Positions 1 through 5,814 of a stretch of 8,082 nt of DNA are shown piece by piece (position 1 is the first letter of the stretch; every line of letters starts with the position of its first letter). Location: NCBI GenBank assembly GCA_002434595.1, contig DJKK01000084.1, positions 4,511 through 12,592 of the forward strand, in the 5' to 3' direction. Below the pieces are notes generated by a model. The model worked only from the letters and a program-made list of their open reading frames with translations. It made no database searches and had not been told where the DNA came from. This DNA is from Alphaproteobacteria bacterium UBA6544 (GTDB taxonomy: Bacteria > Pseudomonadota > Alphaproteobacteria > UBA8366). The position numbers were made by a program, and so were the translations under genes.

Positions 1-1
1 G

Positions 2-1588
2 ATCTACTGGCGAAGCCGCGACCTCGATTTCGGATCCCCAAAGCGATTGCTGCAAAGCCTCGGACGAAAACCGAGGCGCATGGAGTTGGCGCGCGCACGC
101 GAAGCCGAAGATCAAAGCGCCTTGGCGGCGCTGGCCCGAGAGGAAGACCTCGTGGCCCGCGCTGGAGACCCCTCGACCGTCCGGCTGCTTTGGGACGTTT
201 GCCAAATTCCTGATTTCCGCAAGATCATGCCGGATCATCATGCGGCCTTCCTGCGGCAGGTCTTCCTTCATCTGACGGAAGACGACGGCCGCTTGCCGGA
301 AGACTGGGCGCGGGCGCAGATCGACCGCCTTGATGCTGTTACAGGTGATATTGATGCCCTGACCGGCCGGCTCGCGGACATCCGGACCTGGACATATATC
401 TCGCATCGAGGCGACTGGCTTGCCGATTCGGCCTATTGGCAGGGTCGTGCGGGTGCCATCGAGGACACGCTGTCCGATGCACTTCACGATCGACTGACAT
501 TGCGGTTCGTCGACCGCCGCGCCGCGTCGATCGATCGCAAGCGGGGCAAGGGTGCACAATTGCTCTCGGCGGTGACCGCCAACGGTGACGTTATCGTGGA
601 AGGACGGTCGGTTGGCCGGATGGAAGGTCTGGAATTTATACCGTTACGGGGAGGTGGCCCGGAACGCCGTGCGGTTTTGGCGGCGGCTCGCCGCGCGGCG
701 ACCGAAGGCATTGGCGCACGAGTTCAACGCCTCACGGCGGCACCGGATGATGCCTTTTCGCTCACGGATAACGGTCAGTTTCATTGGGAAGGTGTACCGA
801 TTGGCCGATTGGCACCGGGCAAGTCACCGCTCGCTCCTGACATTCGGGTTGGCCAAAGTGAGCTCCTCGAAAATGGCATGAAAGATAGAATCCGATCCCG
901 CCTTTCCGCGCGACTCGATGCGGAATTGCGCACCACGCTCAACCTCCTCGTCGCAGCACGTGAAAAACCGCTTAGAGGTCCCGCGCGCGGCGTCGTTTTT
1001 CGACTACTTGAGAACCTCGGAAGCTTGCCGACACCGCTCGATCCGCATGATTGGAAGAGGCTCGGCAAGAAAGAACGCGCACAACTCTCGGCGCTTGGTA
1101 TTCGTATGACGCCGGCAGCAGTCTATTTTCCGGCGCTGCAGGAATCCGCACCGTTGCGTCTTCGAGGGTTACTCTGGGCCGCTTATACCGGCCGCCGGAC
1201 ATTTCGCCCGGAAGATGCCCCCACCGTATGTATTGCCGAGCGTCTGTCGCCGTTCGATTGGGCCTGTCTCGGGCGTCGAAGAATCGCGGGGCGCGCAATC
1301 CGTTTCGATGCGCTCGACCGCCTGGCCCGGATGGCACATCTTCGCGCCAGCCGGGGCACCTTCATCGCAACGCCGGAGATGTTTGAGGCCATTGGCCTGG
1401 AAGGCACACCCTTCGAACAGCTGATGGGGGCCCTCGGTTACGCAGCGCAAAAATCGGAAGATGGGACGAGATACCGGCGAAAGTCTAGGAAGCAGCGGAA
1501 GAAGGGTCCTCGGCGGCGCAACACGACACCGGCACCCGATCCAAATTCGCCCTTTGCATCACTCCGCGATTTGGTGAACGCCAAGTAA
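2..1588 (+). CDS. Suv3-like ATP-dependent helicase, C-terminal part (5' end outside window)
   Basis: The reading frame is already open at the window edge, so the first possible start inside the window (TTG at 47) is not the real one. What remains, about 528 residues, is the part after the helicase core. No Walker A or DEAD/DEAH motif is present because the motor domains lie upstream. Recognisable family segments are DLDFGSPK near the edge, the charged AREAEDQSALAALARE stretch, PDFRKIMPDHHA, GRLPEDWARAQIDRLD, and IRTWTYISHRGDWLAD followed by a DALHDRLTLRFVDRRA helix. I associate these with the alphaproteobacterial helicases related to mitochondrial Suv3. The C-terminus carries a very basic tail (RRKSRKQRKKGPRRRN) followed by a Pro/Asn-rich linker, suited to binding nucleic acid. 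The S4 RNA-binding gene starts 7 bases after the stop, which suggests an operon and a role in RNA metabolism. Family assignment is from memory of conserved segments; the substrate is inferred. Confidence 0.82.
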   Translation: MYWRSRDLDFGSPKRLLQSLGRKPRRMELARAREAEDQSALAALAREEDLVARAGDPSTVRLLWDVCQIPDFRKIMPDHHAAFLRQVFLHLTEDDGRLPEDWARAQIDRLDAVTGDIDALTGRLADIRTWTYISHRGDWLADSAYWQGRAGAIEDTLSDALHDRLTLRFVDRRAASIDRKRGKGAQLLSAVTANGDVIVEGRSVGRMEGLEFIPLRGGGPERRAVLAAARRAATEGIGARVQRLTAAPDDAFSLTDNGQFHWEGVPIGRLAPGKSPLAPDIRVGQSELLENGMKDRIRSRLSARLDAELRTTLNLLVAAREKPLRGPARGVVFRLLENLGSLPTPLDPHDWKRLGKKERAQLSALGIRMTPAAVYFPALQESAPLRLRGLLWAAYTGRRTFRPEDAPTVCIAERLSPFDWACLGRRRIAGRAIRFDALDRLARMAHLRASRGTFIATPEMFEAIGLEGTPFEQLMGALGYAAQKSEDGTRYRRKSRKQRKKGPRRRNTTPAPDPNSPFASLRDLVNAK

Positions 1589-1595
1589 GCCGCGC

Positions 1596-1979
1596 ATGAC
1601 AGATTCCTTAACTCCCCGTACCCGCGTCGACAAATGGCTCTGGCATGCACGGTTCTTTAAAAGCCGCACACTAGCCGCCAAATTGGCCGGTTCCGGGAAA
1701 TTACGGGTTAACCGCGAAATCGTCCGCAAGCCCGGTGCGACCGTGACGCCAGGCGACGTGCTGACCTTCGCCAAAGGTCGCGATATTAGAGTGATTGAAA
1801 TTGTGGCACTCGGCGAACGCCGCGGTCCGGCGAGCGAAGCGCAGACGCTTTACAGGGACCTGAGCCCGCTACAACCGAAAATCAAGACACCTCCCGCCGT
1901 CGATCAGCCGCGCGGCGCCGGTCGGCCGACCAAGGAACAACGCCGCACAATTGATCGACTCCGGGGACGTAGCGGCTAG
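1596..1979 (+). CDS. S4-domain RNA-binding protein, Hsp15 (HslR)-like
   Basis: This 127-residue protein opens with an S4 domain: RVDKWLWHARFFKSR (residues 9-23), then AAKLAGSGKLRVNREIVRKPG and a GDVLTFAKG turn at about 53-61. The later ERRGPASEAQTLY segment matches the corresponding part of E. coli Hsp15, which binds free 50S ribosomal subunits carrying nascent chains. The C-terminal third is basic and disordered-looking (RGAGRPTKEQRRTIDRLRGR), also as in Hsp15. The ATG at 1596 is chosen because the S4 motif begins only eight residues later. It lies 7 bases after the helicase stop, and the only Shine-Dalgarno-like sequence (AAGTAAG) contains that stop, so translation may be coupled. A paralogous S4 protein such as an RluB- or tyrosyl-tRNA synthetase-type fragment is less likely, because no catalytic domain is present. 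The stop codon overlaps the opposing DUF938 stop. Confidence 0.9.
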   Translation: MTDSLTPRTRVDKWLWHARFFKSRTLAAKLAGSGKLRVNREIVRKPGATVTPGDVLTFAKGRDIRVIEIVALGERRGPASEAQTLYRDLSPLQPKIKTPPAVDQPRGAGRPTKEQRRTIDRLRGRSG

Positions 1980-2587
1980 ACCGCCTGCGACCTCAGAATG
2001 ACGCAAAAATTGTTGGACGGCATCTCGATGACACGGTCGAGCGAAAAGCCAGATTCCCGCCCGACCGCCGCCACATCATCCAAGTCGCGGACGCCCCATT
2101 CAGGATTCTGCCGCTTGAGCGAGGCGTCGAACGCGACATTGCTAGGCGCAGTGTGCGCTCCGCCGCGGCTGAACGGTCCATAAAGAATCAGCAGTCCTCC
2201 GGCCGTCAGGGTCCTTCCAGCGCCTTGCATCAGCCCTATGCAGCATTGCCACGGTGAAATATGGATCATGTTGACGCAGAGCATCGCATCAGCCGCCGCG
2301 ACCGGCCATTTCGTGTCGGTTACATCGAGGAGGACCGGCGGTTTCAAATTCTCCGAACCTTCGAGGCGACGATAGGCCTCGATGCTGGCCAGTGCACGTT
2401 CGTCGAAGTCAGTCGGACACCAGGTAACGCCCGGAAAAGCCGCCGCGAAGTCACGGGCGTGTTCGCCACTTCCGCTGGCAATCTCGAGAATCGTACCTGC
2501 CGCAGGAAAAACCTCTTTTAATACGGAAAGTATCGGATCTCTGTTCCGAAGAGCTGCGGGTGTATGGCGGCGGGCATCAGTTGACAT
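1976..2587 (-). CDS. DUF938 family SAM-dependent methyltransferase-like protein
   Basis: From the ATG at 2587 the product is 203 residues, the usual size for this family. The N-terminal block TPAALRNRDPILSVLKE is followed by the SAM-binding glycine loop LEIASGSGEHARDF (34-47), an acidic D60/D62 pair after strand two, LLDVTD (86-91), CVNMIHISPW (104-113) and LYGPF (135-139). HTAPSNVAFDASLKRQNPEWG (145-165) is the signature block of DUF938. The fold is a Rossmann class I methyltransferase; the substrate of DUF938 proteins is not known to me. The frame stays open for another 192 codons upstream across fdxA, but that stretch is low-complexity shadow. The start is set by family alignment to MSTDARR, since no good Shine-Dalgarno sequence precedes it. 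It is transcribed divergently from fdxA and convergently with the S4 gene. Confidence 0.9.
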   Translation of the reverse strand: MSTDARRHTPAALRNRDPILSVLKEVFPAAGTILEIASGSGEHARDFAAAFPGVTWCPTDFDERALASIEAYRRLEGSENLKPPVLLDVTDTKWPVAAADAMLCVNMIHISPWQCCIGLMQGAGRTLTAGGLLILYGPFSRGGAHTAPSNVAFDASLKRQNPEWGVRDLDDVAAVGRESGFSLDRVIEMPSNNFCVILRSQAV

Positions 2588-2752
2588 GCGCCGGTTTATA
2601 GATGCCGCAATAGCGATCGACAAGCGAAGCGAATAATTCTCGACACCCGCTATTGCGTCCACTGTCGCTTGTTTGTATGTGACTGGTAACCGCTGAGTGT
2701 CGTAGTGCTTTCTTGGGTAGTGCGTCTGGTGTTGTTGCCGGTGTTTAGACTT

Positions 2753-2775
2753 TGCCGGTTTGGCCGGAACCGGCA
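2753..2775. promoter_or_regulatory. Inverted repeat in the fdxA leader
   Basis: TGCCGGTT (2753-2760) and AACCGGCA (2768-2775) form a perfect 8-bp inverted repeat around a 7-base centre TGGCCGG. It ends 28 bases before the fdxA ATG and just ahead of the Shine-Dalgarno sequence. It could be an RNA hairpin in the leader or a binding site for a regulator. There is no following T-run, so a terminator is unlikely. A TAGACT hexamer at 2746-2751 could be a -10 element, but no convincing -35 lies at the right distance. I see nothing else clear in the rest of the 216-base divergent region. Confidence 0.45.
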
Positions 2776-2803
2776 GATGCGGAGTGGGAAGGAGAGAATT
2801 GGT

Positions 2804-3139
2804 ATGCCCTATGTCGTCACCGAAATTTGCATCCGGTGCAAGTATATGGATTGCGTCGAAGTGTGCCCTGTCGATTGTTTCTACGTGGGCGGCAATATGC
2901 TGGTGATTCACCCTGATGAGTGCATCGATTGCGGTGTTTGCGAGCCCGAATGTCCGGCCGAAGCGATCATTCCAGATACTGACGGCGAAGCGGAAAAGTG
3001 GTTGGAGTTGAACCGCGATTACTCCGAAAAGTGGCCGAACATCACACGCAAGGGGTCGCCGCCCGACGATGCCGACACCTACAAGGACGAGGAAGGAAAG
3101 TTCGAGAAATATTTCGACGAGGCGCCAGGCGAAGCTTAG
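2804..3139 (+). CDS. fdxA: Seven-iron [3Fe-4S][4Fe-4S] ferredoxin FdxA
   Basis: This small electron carrier of 111 residues has the full cysteine pattern of Azotobacter FdI-type seven-iron ferredoxins. By family precedent C9, C17 and C50 bind the [3Fe-4S] cluster, while C21, C40, C43 and C46 bind the [4Fe-4S] cluster. C12 and C25 are the extra conserved cysteines. The visible motifs are CIRCKYMDCVEVCPVDCF (9-26) and ECIDCGVCEPECP (39-51). The acidic C-terminal half, containing LNRDYSEKWPNIT and ending in DEAPGEA, is also typical of the alphaproteobacterial protein. The ATG at 2804 is chosen over upstream in-frame starts because MPYVVTE is the canonical N-terminus and GGAAGGAGAG lies about 8 bases upstream. 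The protein is cytoplasmic; its redox partner cannot be told from the sequence. It is often found near carD in alphaproteobacteria, as here. Confidence 0.97.
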   Translation: MPYVVTEICIRCKYMDCVEVCPVDCFYVGGNMLVIHPDECIDCGVCEPECPAEAIIPDTDGEAEKWLELNRDYSEKWPNITRKGSPPDDADTYKDEEGKFEKYFDEAPGEA

Positions 3140-3193
3140 GGTGCCGCCAGTCTCCCCGCCCAAGGCTACGGTTAGGCCGATACGTAGCGAGGG

Positions 3194-3223
3194 CTGTTAC
3201 CGCATTGAATTGTGTGGTATATT
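3194..3223 (+). promoter_or_regulatory. Possible carD promoter
   Basis: TATATT at 3218-3223 matches the -10 consensus at five of six positions. Upstream by 18 bases is CTGTTA (3194-3199), a weak -35 with three matches. If used, it would give carD a leader of roughly 160 bases containing the two hairpins described separately. No terminator with a T-run is visible after fdxA, so carD could also be reached by read-through. Confidence 0.25.
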
Positions 3224-3286
3224 CATTTGTGTCATGACGCGAGTGCCAATCGCGGCAATTTAGCCGTTTTACAATCCGTTATGGAA

Positions 3287-3314
3287 CCGGAGAGCCGATA
3301 TTGGCGTTCTCCGG
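3287..3314 (+). promoter_or_regulatory. Hairpin in the carD leader (first)
   Basis: CCGGAGAGCC (3287-3296) pairs with GGC (3303-3305) and TCTCCGG (3308-3314), with a GT bulge between them and a GATATT loop. This gives ten base pairs. The hairpin lies about 78 bases before the carD start and is followed by GGGGACG, not a T-run, so it is not an intrinsic terminator. It may structure the carD mRNA leader. Confidence 0.4.
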
Positions 3315-3316
3315 GG

Positions 3317-3343
3317 GGACGTATTTGGTTGTGTTTCACGTCC
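3317..3343 (+). promoter_or_regulatory. Hairpin in the carD leader (second, weak)
   Basis: GGACGT (3317-3322) and ACGTCC (3338-3343) form a 6-bp stem with a 15-base loop, starting 2 bases after the first hairpin. Six base pairs with a long loop can arise by chance. It is listed because it lies directly beside a stronger hairpin in the same untranslated leader. Confidence 0.22.
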
Positions 3344-3391
3344 GCCCGGTTGGCGAATTCGAGATTAAGGAAATGGCTGAAGAGGTCTTAC

Positions 3392-3907
3392 GTGACGAAG
3401 AAGAAAGCAGGAAAAGAAGGATCGGATTACAAGGTCGGGAATTGGGTAGTATATCCGACCCACGGCGTGGGCAAGGTTATGGGGATCGAAGATCAAGAAA
3501 TCGCCGGTACGAAACTCAAGCTCATAGTAATCAGTTTCGAGAAAGACCGTATGACGCTGCGGGTGCCGATCGACAAGGCTAAAGATTCTGGATTGAGAAA
3601 GTTGTCGTCGCGTGACGAGATGAAAGGCGCGCTTAAGACACTGAAAGGTCGTAGCCGCGTCCGGCGCACCATGTGGAGCCGCCGCGCCCAGGAATACGAA
3701 GCGAAAATCAATTCCGGAGATCCAGTGTCCATTGCCGAGGTCGTACGGGACCTGCATCGCAAGGAGGACCAGCCGGATCAATCCTACAGCGAAAGACAAA
3801 TTTACCAGGCGGCGCTTGACCGCTTGGCGCGAGAGTTGGCCGCCGTCGAAGATATCGAAGAGGAGGCCGCAACGGAGAAGTTGGAAACGTTACTAAAGGC
3901 CGCTTGA
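3392..3907 (+). CDS. carD: CarD family RNA polymerase-binding transcriptional regulator
   Basis: The predicted product has 171 residues. After a lysine-rich N-terminus, the RNA polymerase-interaction (Tudor-like) domain spans about residues 13-70: YKVGNWVVYPTHGVGKV, then VISFEKDRMTLRVPI and GLRKLSS. The helical DNA-binding domain follows, with MWSRRAQEYEAKINSGDP (94-111) and AEVVRDLHRK. Trp95 in WSRR matches the family tryptophan that inserts at the upstream edge of the -10 bubble and stabilises open complexes. By family precedent it binds the RNA polymerase beta subunit at promoters. The GTG at 3392 is chosen because it gives the usual short lysine-rich N-terminus and has GAAGAGG about 7 bases upstream. 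An upstream ATG in the same frame (3212) would add 60 residues with no resemblance to the family. A pseudophosphatase-like gene and rpoH follow on the same strand. Confidence 0.95.
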   Translation: MTKKKAGKEGSDYKVGNWVVYPTHGVGKVMGIEDQEIAGTKLKLIVISFEKDRMTLRVPIDKAKDSGLRKLSSRDEMKGALKTLKGRSRVRRTMWSRRAQEYEAKINSGDPVSIAEVVRDLHRKEDQPDQSYSERQIYQAALDRLARELAAVEDIEEEAATEKLETLLKAA

Positions 3908-3925
3908 CAACAGGCGTCCTGACTC

Positions 3926-3954
3926 CAGCCGGTTAATAGGGTGGGTTCCGGCTG
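3926..3954 (+). promoter_or_regulatory. Hairpin just before the pseudophosphatase-like start codon
   Basis: CAGCCGG (3926-3932) and CCGGCTG (3948-3954) make a perfect 7-bp stem. The 15-base loop contains AGGGTGGG, the only Shine-Dalgarno-like sequence for the ATG at 3959. The stem ends 4 bases before the start codon. It could influence ribosome access or mark the end of the carD transcript. The following bases are AAAAAT, so there is no T-run for a forward terminator. Confidence 0.35.
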
Positions 3955-3958
3955 AAAA

Positions 3959-4762
3959 ATGTCTGACGAAAATGCGTTTGCAGTACTACGAGAGACCGGC
4001 CGAATTTGGGCCGTCGGCTCCATACATGGAGAAGCCGATCGCTTGCGTGCCCTGCACCAAGAACTGACGCGTTTTCTCCAACCAGACGACCGGGTCGTCT
4101 ACCTGGGAAATTACCTCGGCTATGGGCCGGATATTGTCGGAACGGTCGACGAACTTCTCTCTTTCAGACGCGCCTTTCTAGCACGCCCACCCTATTCAGA
4201 TATCAACGATTTTGTCCTGTTGCGGGGCAGCCAAGAAGAAATGTGGCAGCGGATGTTGCAGCTACAGTTCGCCGTCGATCCGATTGAGGTGATGACCTGG
4301 ATGGCGGAGCGCGGCCTGCCTGCGACGCTCCAAGCCTATGCTGGCGACGACGGTACTGGCATCTTCGGTCACCGTTCCGGCCCGCTGACAATATCTAAAT
4401 GGACAGGGTCCGTACGCGATGCCATGCAGGCGGCGCCCGGCCATTTCGCATTGATGAGCGCCCTGAAACGGGCGGCGTATACCGCCGATGAACGCCTTCT
4501 ATTTGTCAATACCGGCGTTGATGTCGAACGCCCTGTAACAGAGCAAAGCGACGTCTTTTGGTGGGCCGGTCGAAGCTTTGCCGTCATCAATGACCGCTAC
4601 GGCAAATATGCGAAAATTATCCGTGGGTTCGACCCGGACCATGGCGGCTATGCCGAGACGGAATTCACCATGACGGTGGACGGCAGTTGCGGATTCGATG
4701 GCACCCTACTAGCCGTCTGTATAGAGCACGATGGGACCGTCGTTGACCGTCTCGAAGCCTAA
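3959..4762 (+). CDS. Calcineurin-like (PPP-type) phosphatase fold protein with degenerate metal-binding motifs
   Basis: This 267-residue protein follows the layout of PPP-type metallophosphatases, but the catalytic residues are replaced. The first block reads GSIHGE (20-25) where active enzymes have GDxHG. The second reads YLGNYLGYGPD (48-58) where they have LGDxVDRG. The third reads LRGSQEEM (88-95) where they have RGNHE. LLFVNTGVD (180-188) takes the place of the VHAG block, and IIRGFDPDHGGY stands near the GHT position. Only His23 of the first block clearly survives, so hydrolysis with two metals looks unlikely. The spacing of the blocks is kept, and the body is intact with no internal stop. 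This suggests a folded pseudoenzyme that binds a ligand or partner, not a decaying gene. The in-frame stop at 3953 rules out a start upstream of 3959. It lies 51 bases after carD and 159 before rpoH. The fold assignment is inference from motif order; the function is unknown. Confidence 0.75.
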   Translation: MSDENAFAVLRETGRIWAVGSIHGEADRLRALHQELTRFLQPDDRVVYLGNYLGYGPDIVGTVDELLSFRRAFLARPPYSDINDFVLLRGSQEEMWQRMLQLQFAVDPIEVMTWMAERGLPATLQAYAGDDGTGIFGHRSGPLTISKWTGSVRDAMQAAPGHFALMSALKRAAYTADERLLFVNTGVDVERPVTEQSDVFWWAGRSFAVINDRYGKYAKIIRGFDPDHGGYAETEFTMTVDGSCGFDGTLLAVCIEHDGTVVDRLEA

Positions 4763-4776
4763 AATTCACCAAATTT

Positions 4777-4814
4777 ATTCGTCCGGACGAATTTTGAAAT
4801 TTGTCCGGACGAAT
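4777..4814. repeat. Two tandem palindromes upstream of rpoH
   Basis: ATTCGTCCGGACGAAT at 4777-4792 is a perfect 16-bp palindrome. ATTTGTCCGGACGAAT at 4799-4814 repeats it with a single change (C to T at 4802). The centres are 22 bp apart, about two helical turns, as expected for two dimers bound on one face of DNA. Because each unit is self-complementary, the transcript could also fold the two copies together into a 16-bp stem with one G-U pair and a TTTGAA loop. That stem is followed by CTTGTTG, a poor terminator tail. I favour an operator pair, with a weak terminator for the preceding gene as the alternative. Confidence 0.6.
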
Positions 4815-4818
4815 CTTG

Positions 4819-4847
4819 TTGCACCGCCATTTCGAATTCAATACCCT
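4819..4847 (+). promoter_or_regulatory. Possible rpoH promoter
   Basis: TTGCAC (4819-4824) and TACCCT (4842-4847) are separated by 17 bases and resemble a housekeeping promoter with a weak -10. A start near 4854 would leave a leader of about 68 bases before the rpoH ATG. The paired palindromes would then lie directly upstream of the -35, a position suited to an activator or regulator. The match is modest and unproven. Confidence 0.3.
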
Positions 4848-4921
4848 AGTCAAATAGTAAGTTATTAAAAATCACAATAAATACATAGGGAGCGCGTCCG
4901 GAGAGACGCCAAGGGAAGGGA

Positions 4922-5806
4922 ATGGCTTACATCGATGATCCGCAAACCCAGCGGGCAAATCTCAAGTTCATTAAAACCTCGATGCAGGAACCCCTGCTGT
5001 CGCGGGAGACCGAATACGAACTCGCCAAGCGGTGGCGGGACAAACAGGATGAAGCAGCACTGCACCGTCTCGTTCGGGCCTATACCCGGTTGGTAATCAG
5101 CATTGCTTCGCGTTTCCGCAACTATGGTCTGCCGATGGGCGACCTCGTCCAGGAAGGTAATGTCGGCCTGTTGCAGGCGGCGGAGCGGTTCGAGCCGGAT
5201 CGCGGCGTACGTTTCTCGACCTATGCCTCATGGTGGATTCGCTCGGCGATGCAGGATTTTATTCTGCGTAACTGGTCGATCGTCCGGACTGGCACAACAG
5301 CGGCGCAAAAATCCCTGTTCTTCAACCTGCGGCGTCTGCGTGCGCAGATTGACGATATCGGCGGCGAGCAGCTCAGCGAGGAATCACGCGAGTTCATCGC
5401 CAACGAACTGAAGGTCAACGTCCACGAAGTGGAAGCGATGGAAATTCGCCTCAACGGCGGCGACCAGTCTCTTAATGCCGCCGTCTCAGACGAATCAGAA
5501 GACAGCTGGCAGGATTTCCTGGCCGACCAACGGCCCAATTCGGAGGAGACCGTTGTGAGCGTTCACGATGGCCGCACCCGGGCACGCTGGCTGGTTGAAG
5601 CCTTGCGCGAACTTCCGCAACGTGAGCAGACGATCATCCGCAAGCGGCGCCTCACTGAGAACGGCGCGACCTTGGAAGAACTCGGCCGGGTCCTCGGTGT
5701 CAGTAAGGAACGCGTGCGGCAACTGGAACACCGCGCACTCACCAAGCTGCGCAAGTCAATCAGCCAAAGGACTGAAGAACCTAGCGATTTGATGATCGAG
5801 GCCTGA
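4922..5806 (+). CDS. rpoH: RNA polymerase heat-shock-type sigma factor RpoH (RpoH2-like)
   Basis: The 294-residue protein has sigma-70 family regions in order. Region 1.2 covers about 22-55 (LSRETEYELAKRWRDKQDEAAL). Region 2 covers 55-123, with GLPMGDLVQEGNVGLLQAAERF (69-90), RFSTYASWWIRSAMQDFILRNW (97-118) and the SIVRTG end. The RpoH box QKSLFFNLRR (129-138) separates this group from other sigma factors. Region 4.2 is the helix-turn-helix GATLEELGRVLGVSKERVRQLEHRAL. Serine, threonine and valine choices such as RFRNYGLPMGDL and NWSIVRTGTTAAQ look closer to alphaproteobacterial RpoH2 (oxidative and photooxidative stress) than RpoH1. That subtype call is from memory and less certain than RpoH itself. 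AAGGGAAGGG immediately before the ATG is a strong Shine-Dalgarno sequence. The stop lies 8 bases from the convergent protease gene. Confidence 0.95.
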   Translation: MAYIDDPQTQRANLKFIKTSMQEPLLSRETEYELAKRWRDKQDEAALHRLVRAYTRLVISIASRFRNYGLPMGDLVQEGNVGLLQAAERFEPDRGVRFSTYASWWIRSAMQDFILRNWSIVRTGTTAAQKSLFFNLRRLRAQIDDIGGEQLSEESREFIANELKVNVHEVEAMEIRLNGGDQSLNAAVSDESEDSWQDFLADQRPNSEETVVSVHDGRTRARWLVEALRELPQREQTIIRKRRLTENGATLEELGRVLGVSKERVRQLEHRALTKLRKSISQRTEEPSDLMIEA

Positions 5807-5814
5807 ACTTTCGA

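Noticed and set aside
339..711. Minus-strand open frames inside the helicase gene
   Set aside because: Their translations are arginine-rich shadows of the plus-strand coding frame with no domain resemblance, as are the similar frames opposite carD, rpoH and the protease.
2588..3163. Minus-strand open frame extending the DUF938 gene by 192 codons across fdxA
   Set aside because: The added part lies antisense to a clear fdxA gene, has no family resemblance, and the DUF938 N-terminal block begins at the ATG at 2587.
3165..3188. Intrinsic terminator after fdxA (GCTACG / CGTAGC)
   Set aside because: The stem is only 6 bp with a 12-base loop and no T-run follows it.
3212..3391. Upstream ATG start that would add 60 residues to CarD
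   Set aside because: The extra sequence has no CarD features and covers the structured leader; the GTG at 3392 has a ribosome site and gives the normal N-terminus.
4794..4833. RpoH-dependent (sigma-32) promoter upstream of rpoH, from TTGAAA at 4794 and CCATTT at 4828
   Set aside because: The two elements are separated by well over 20 bases, too far for a sigma-32 promoter, and no better-placed CTTGAA element is present.
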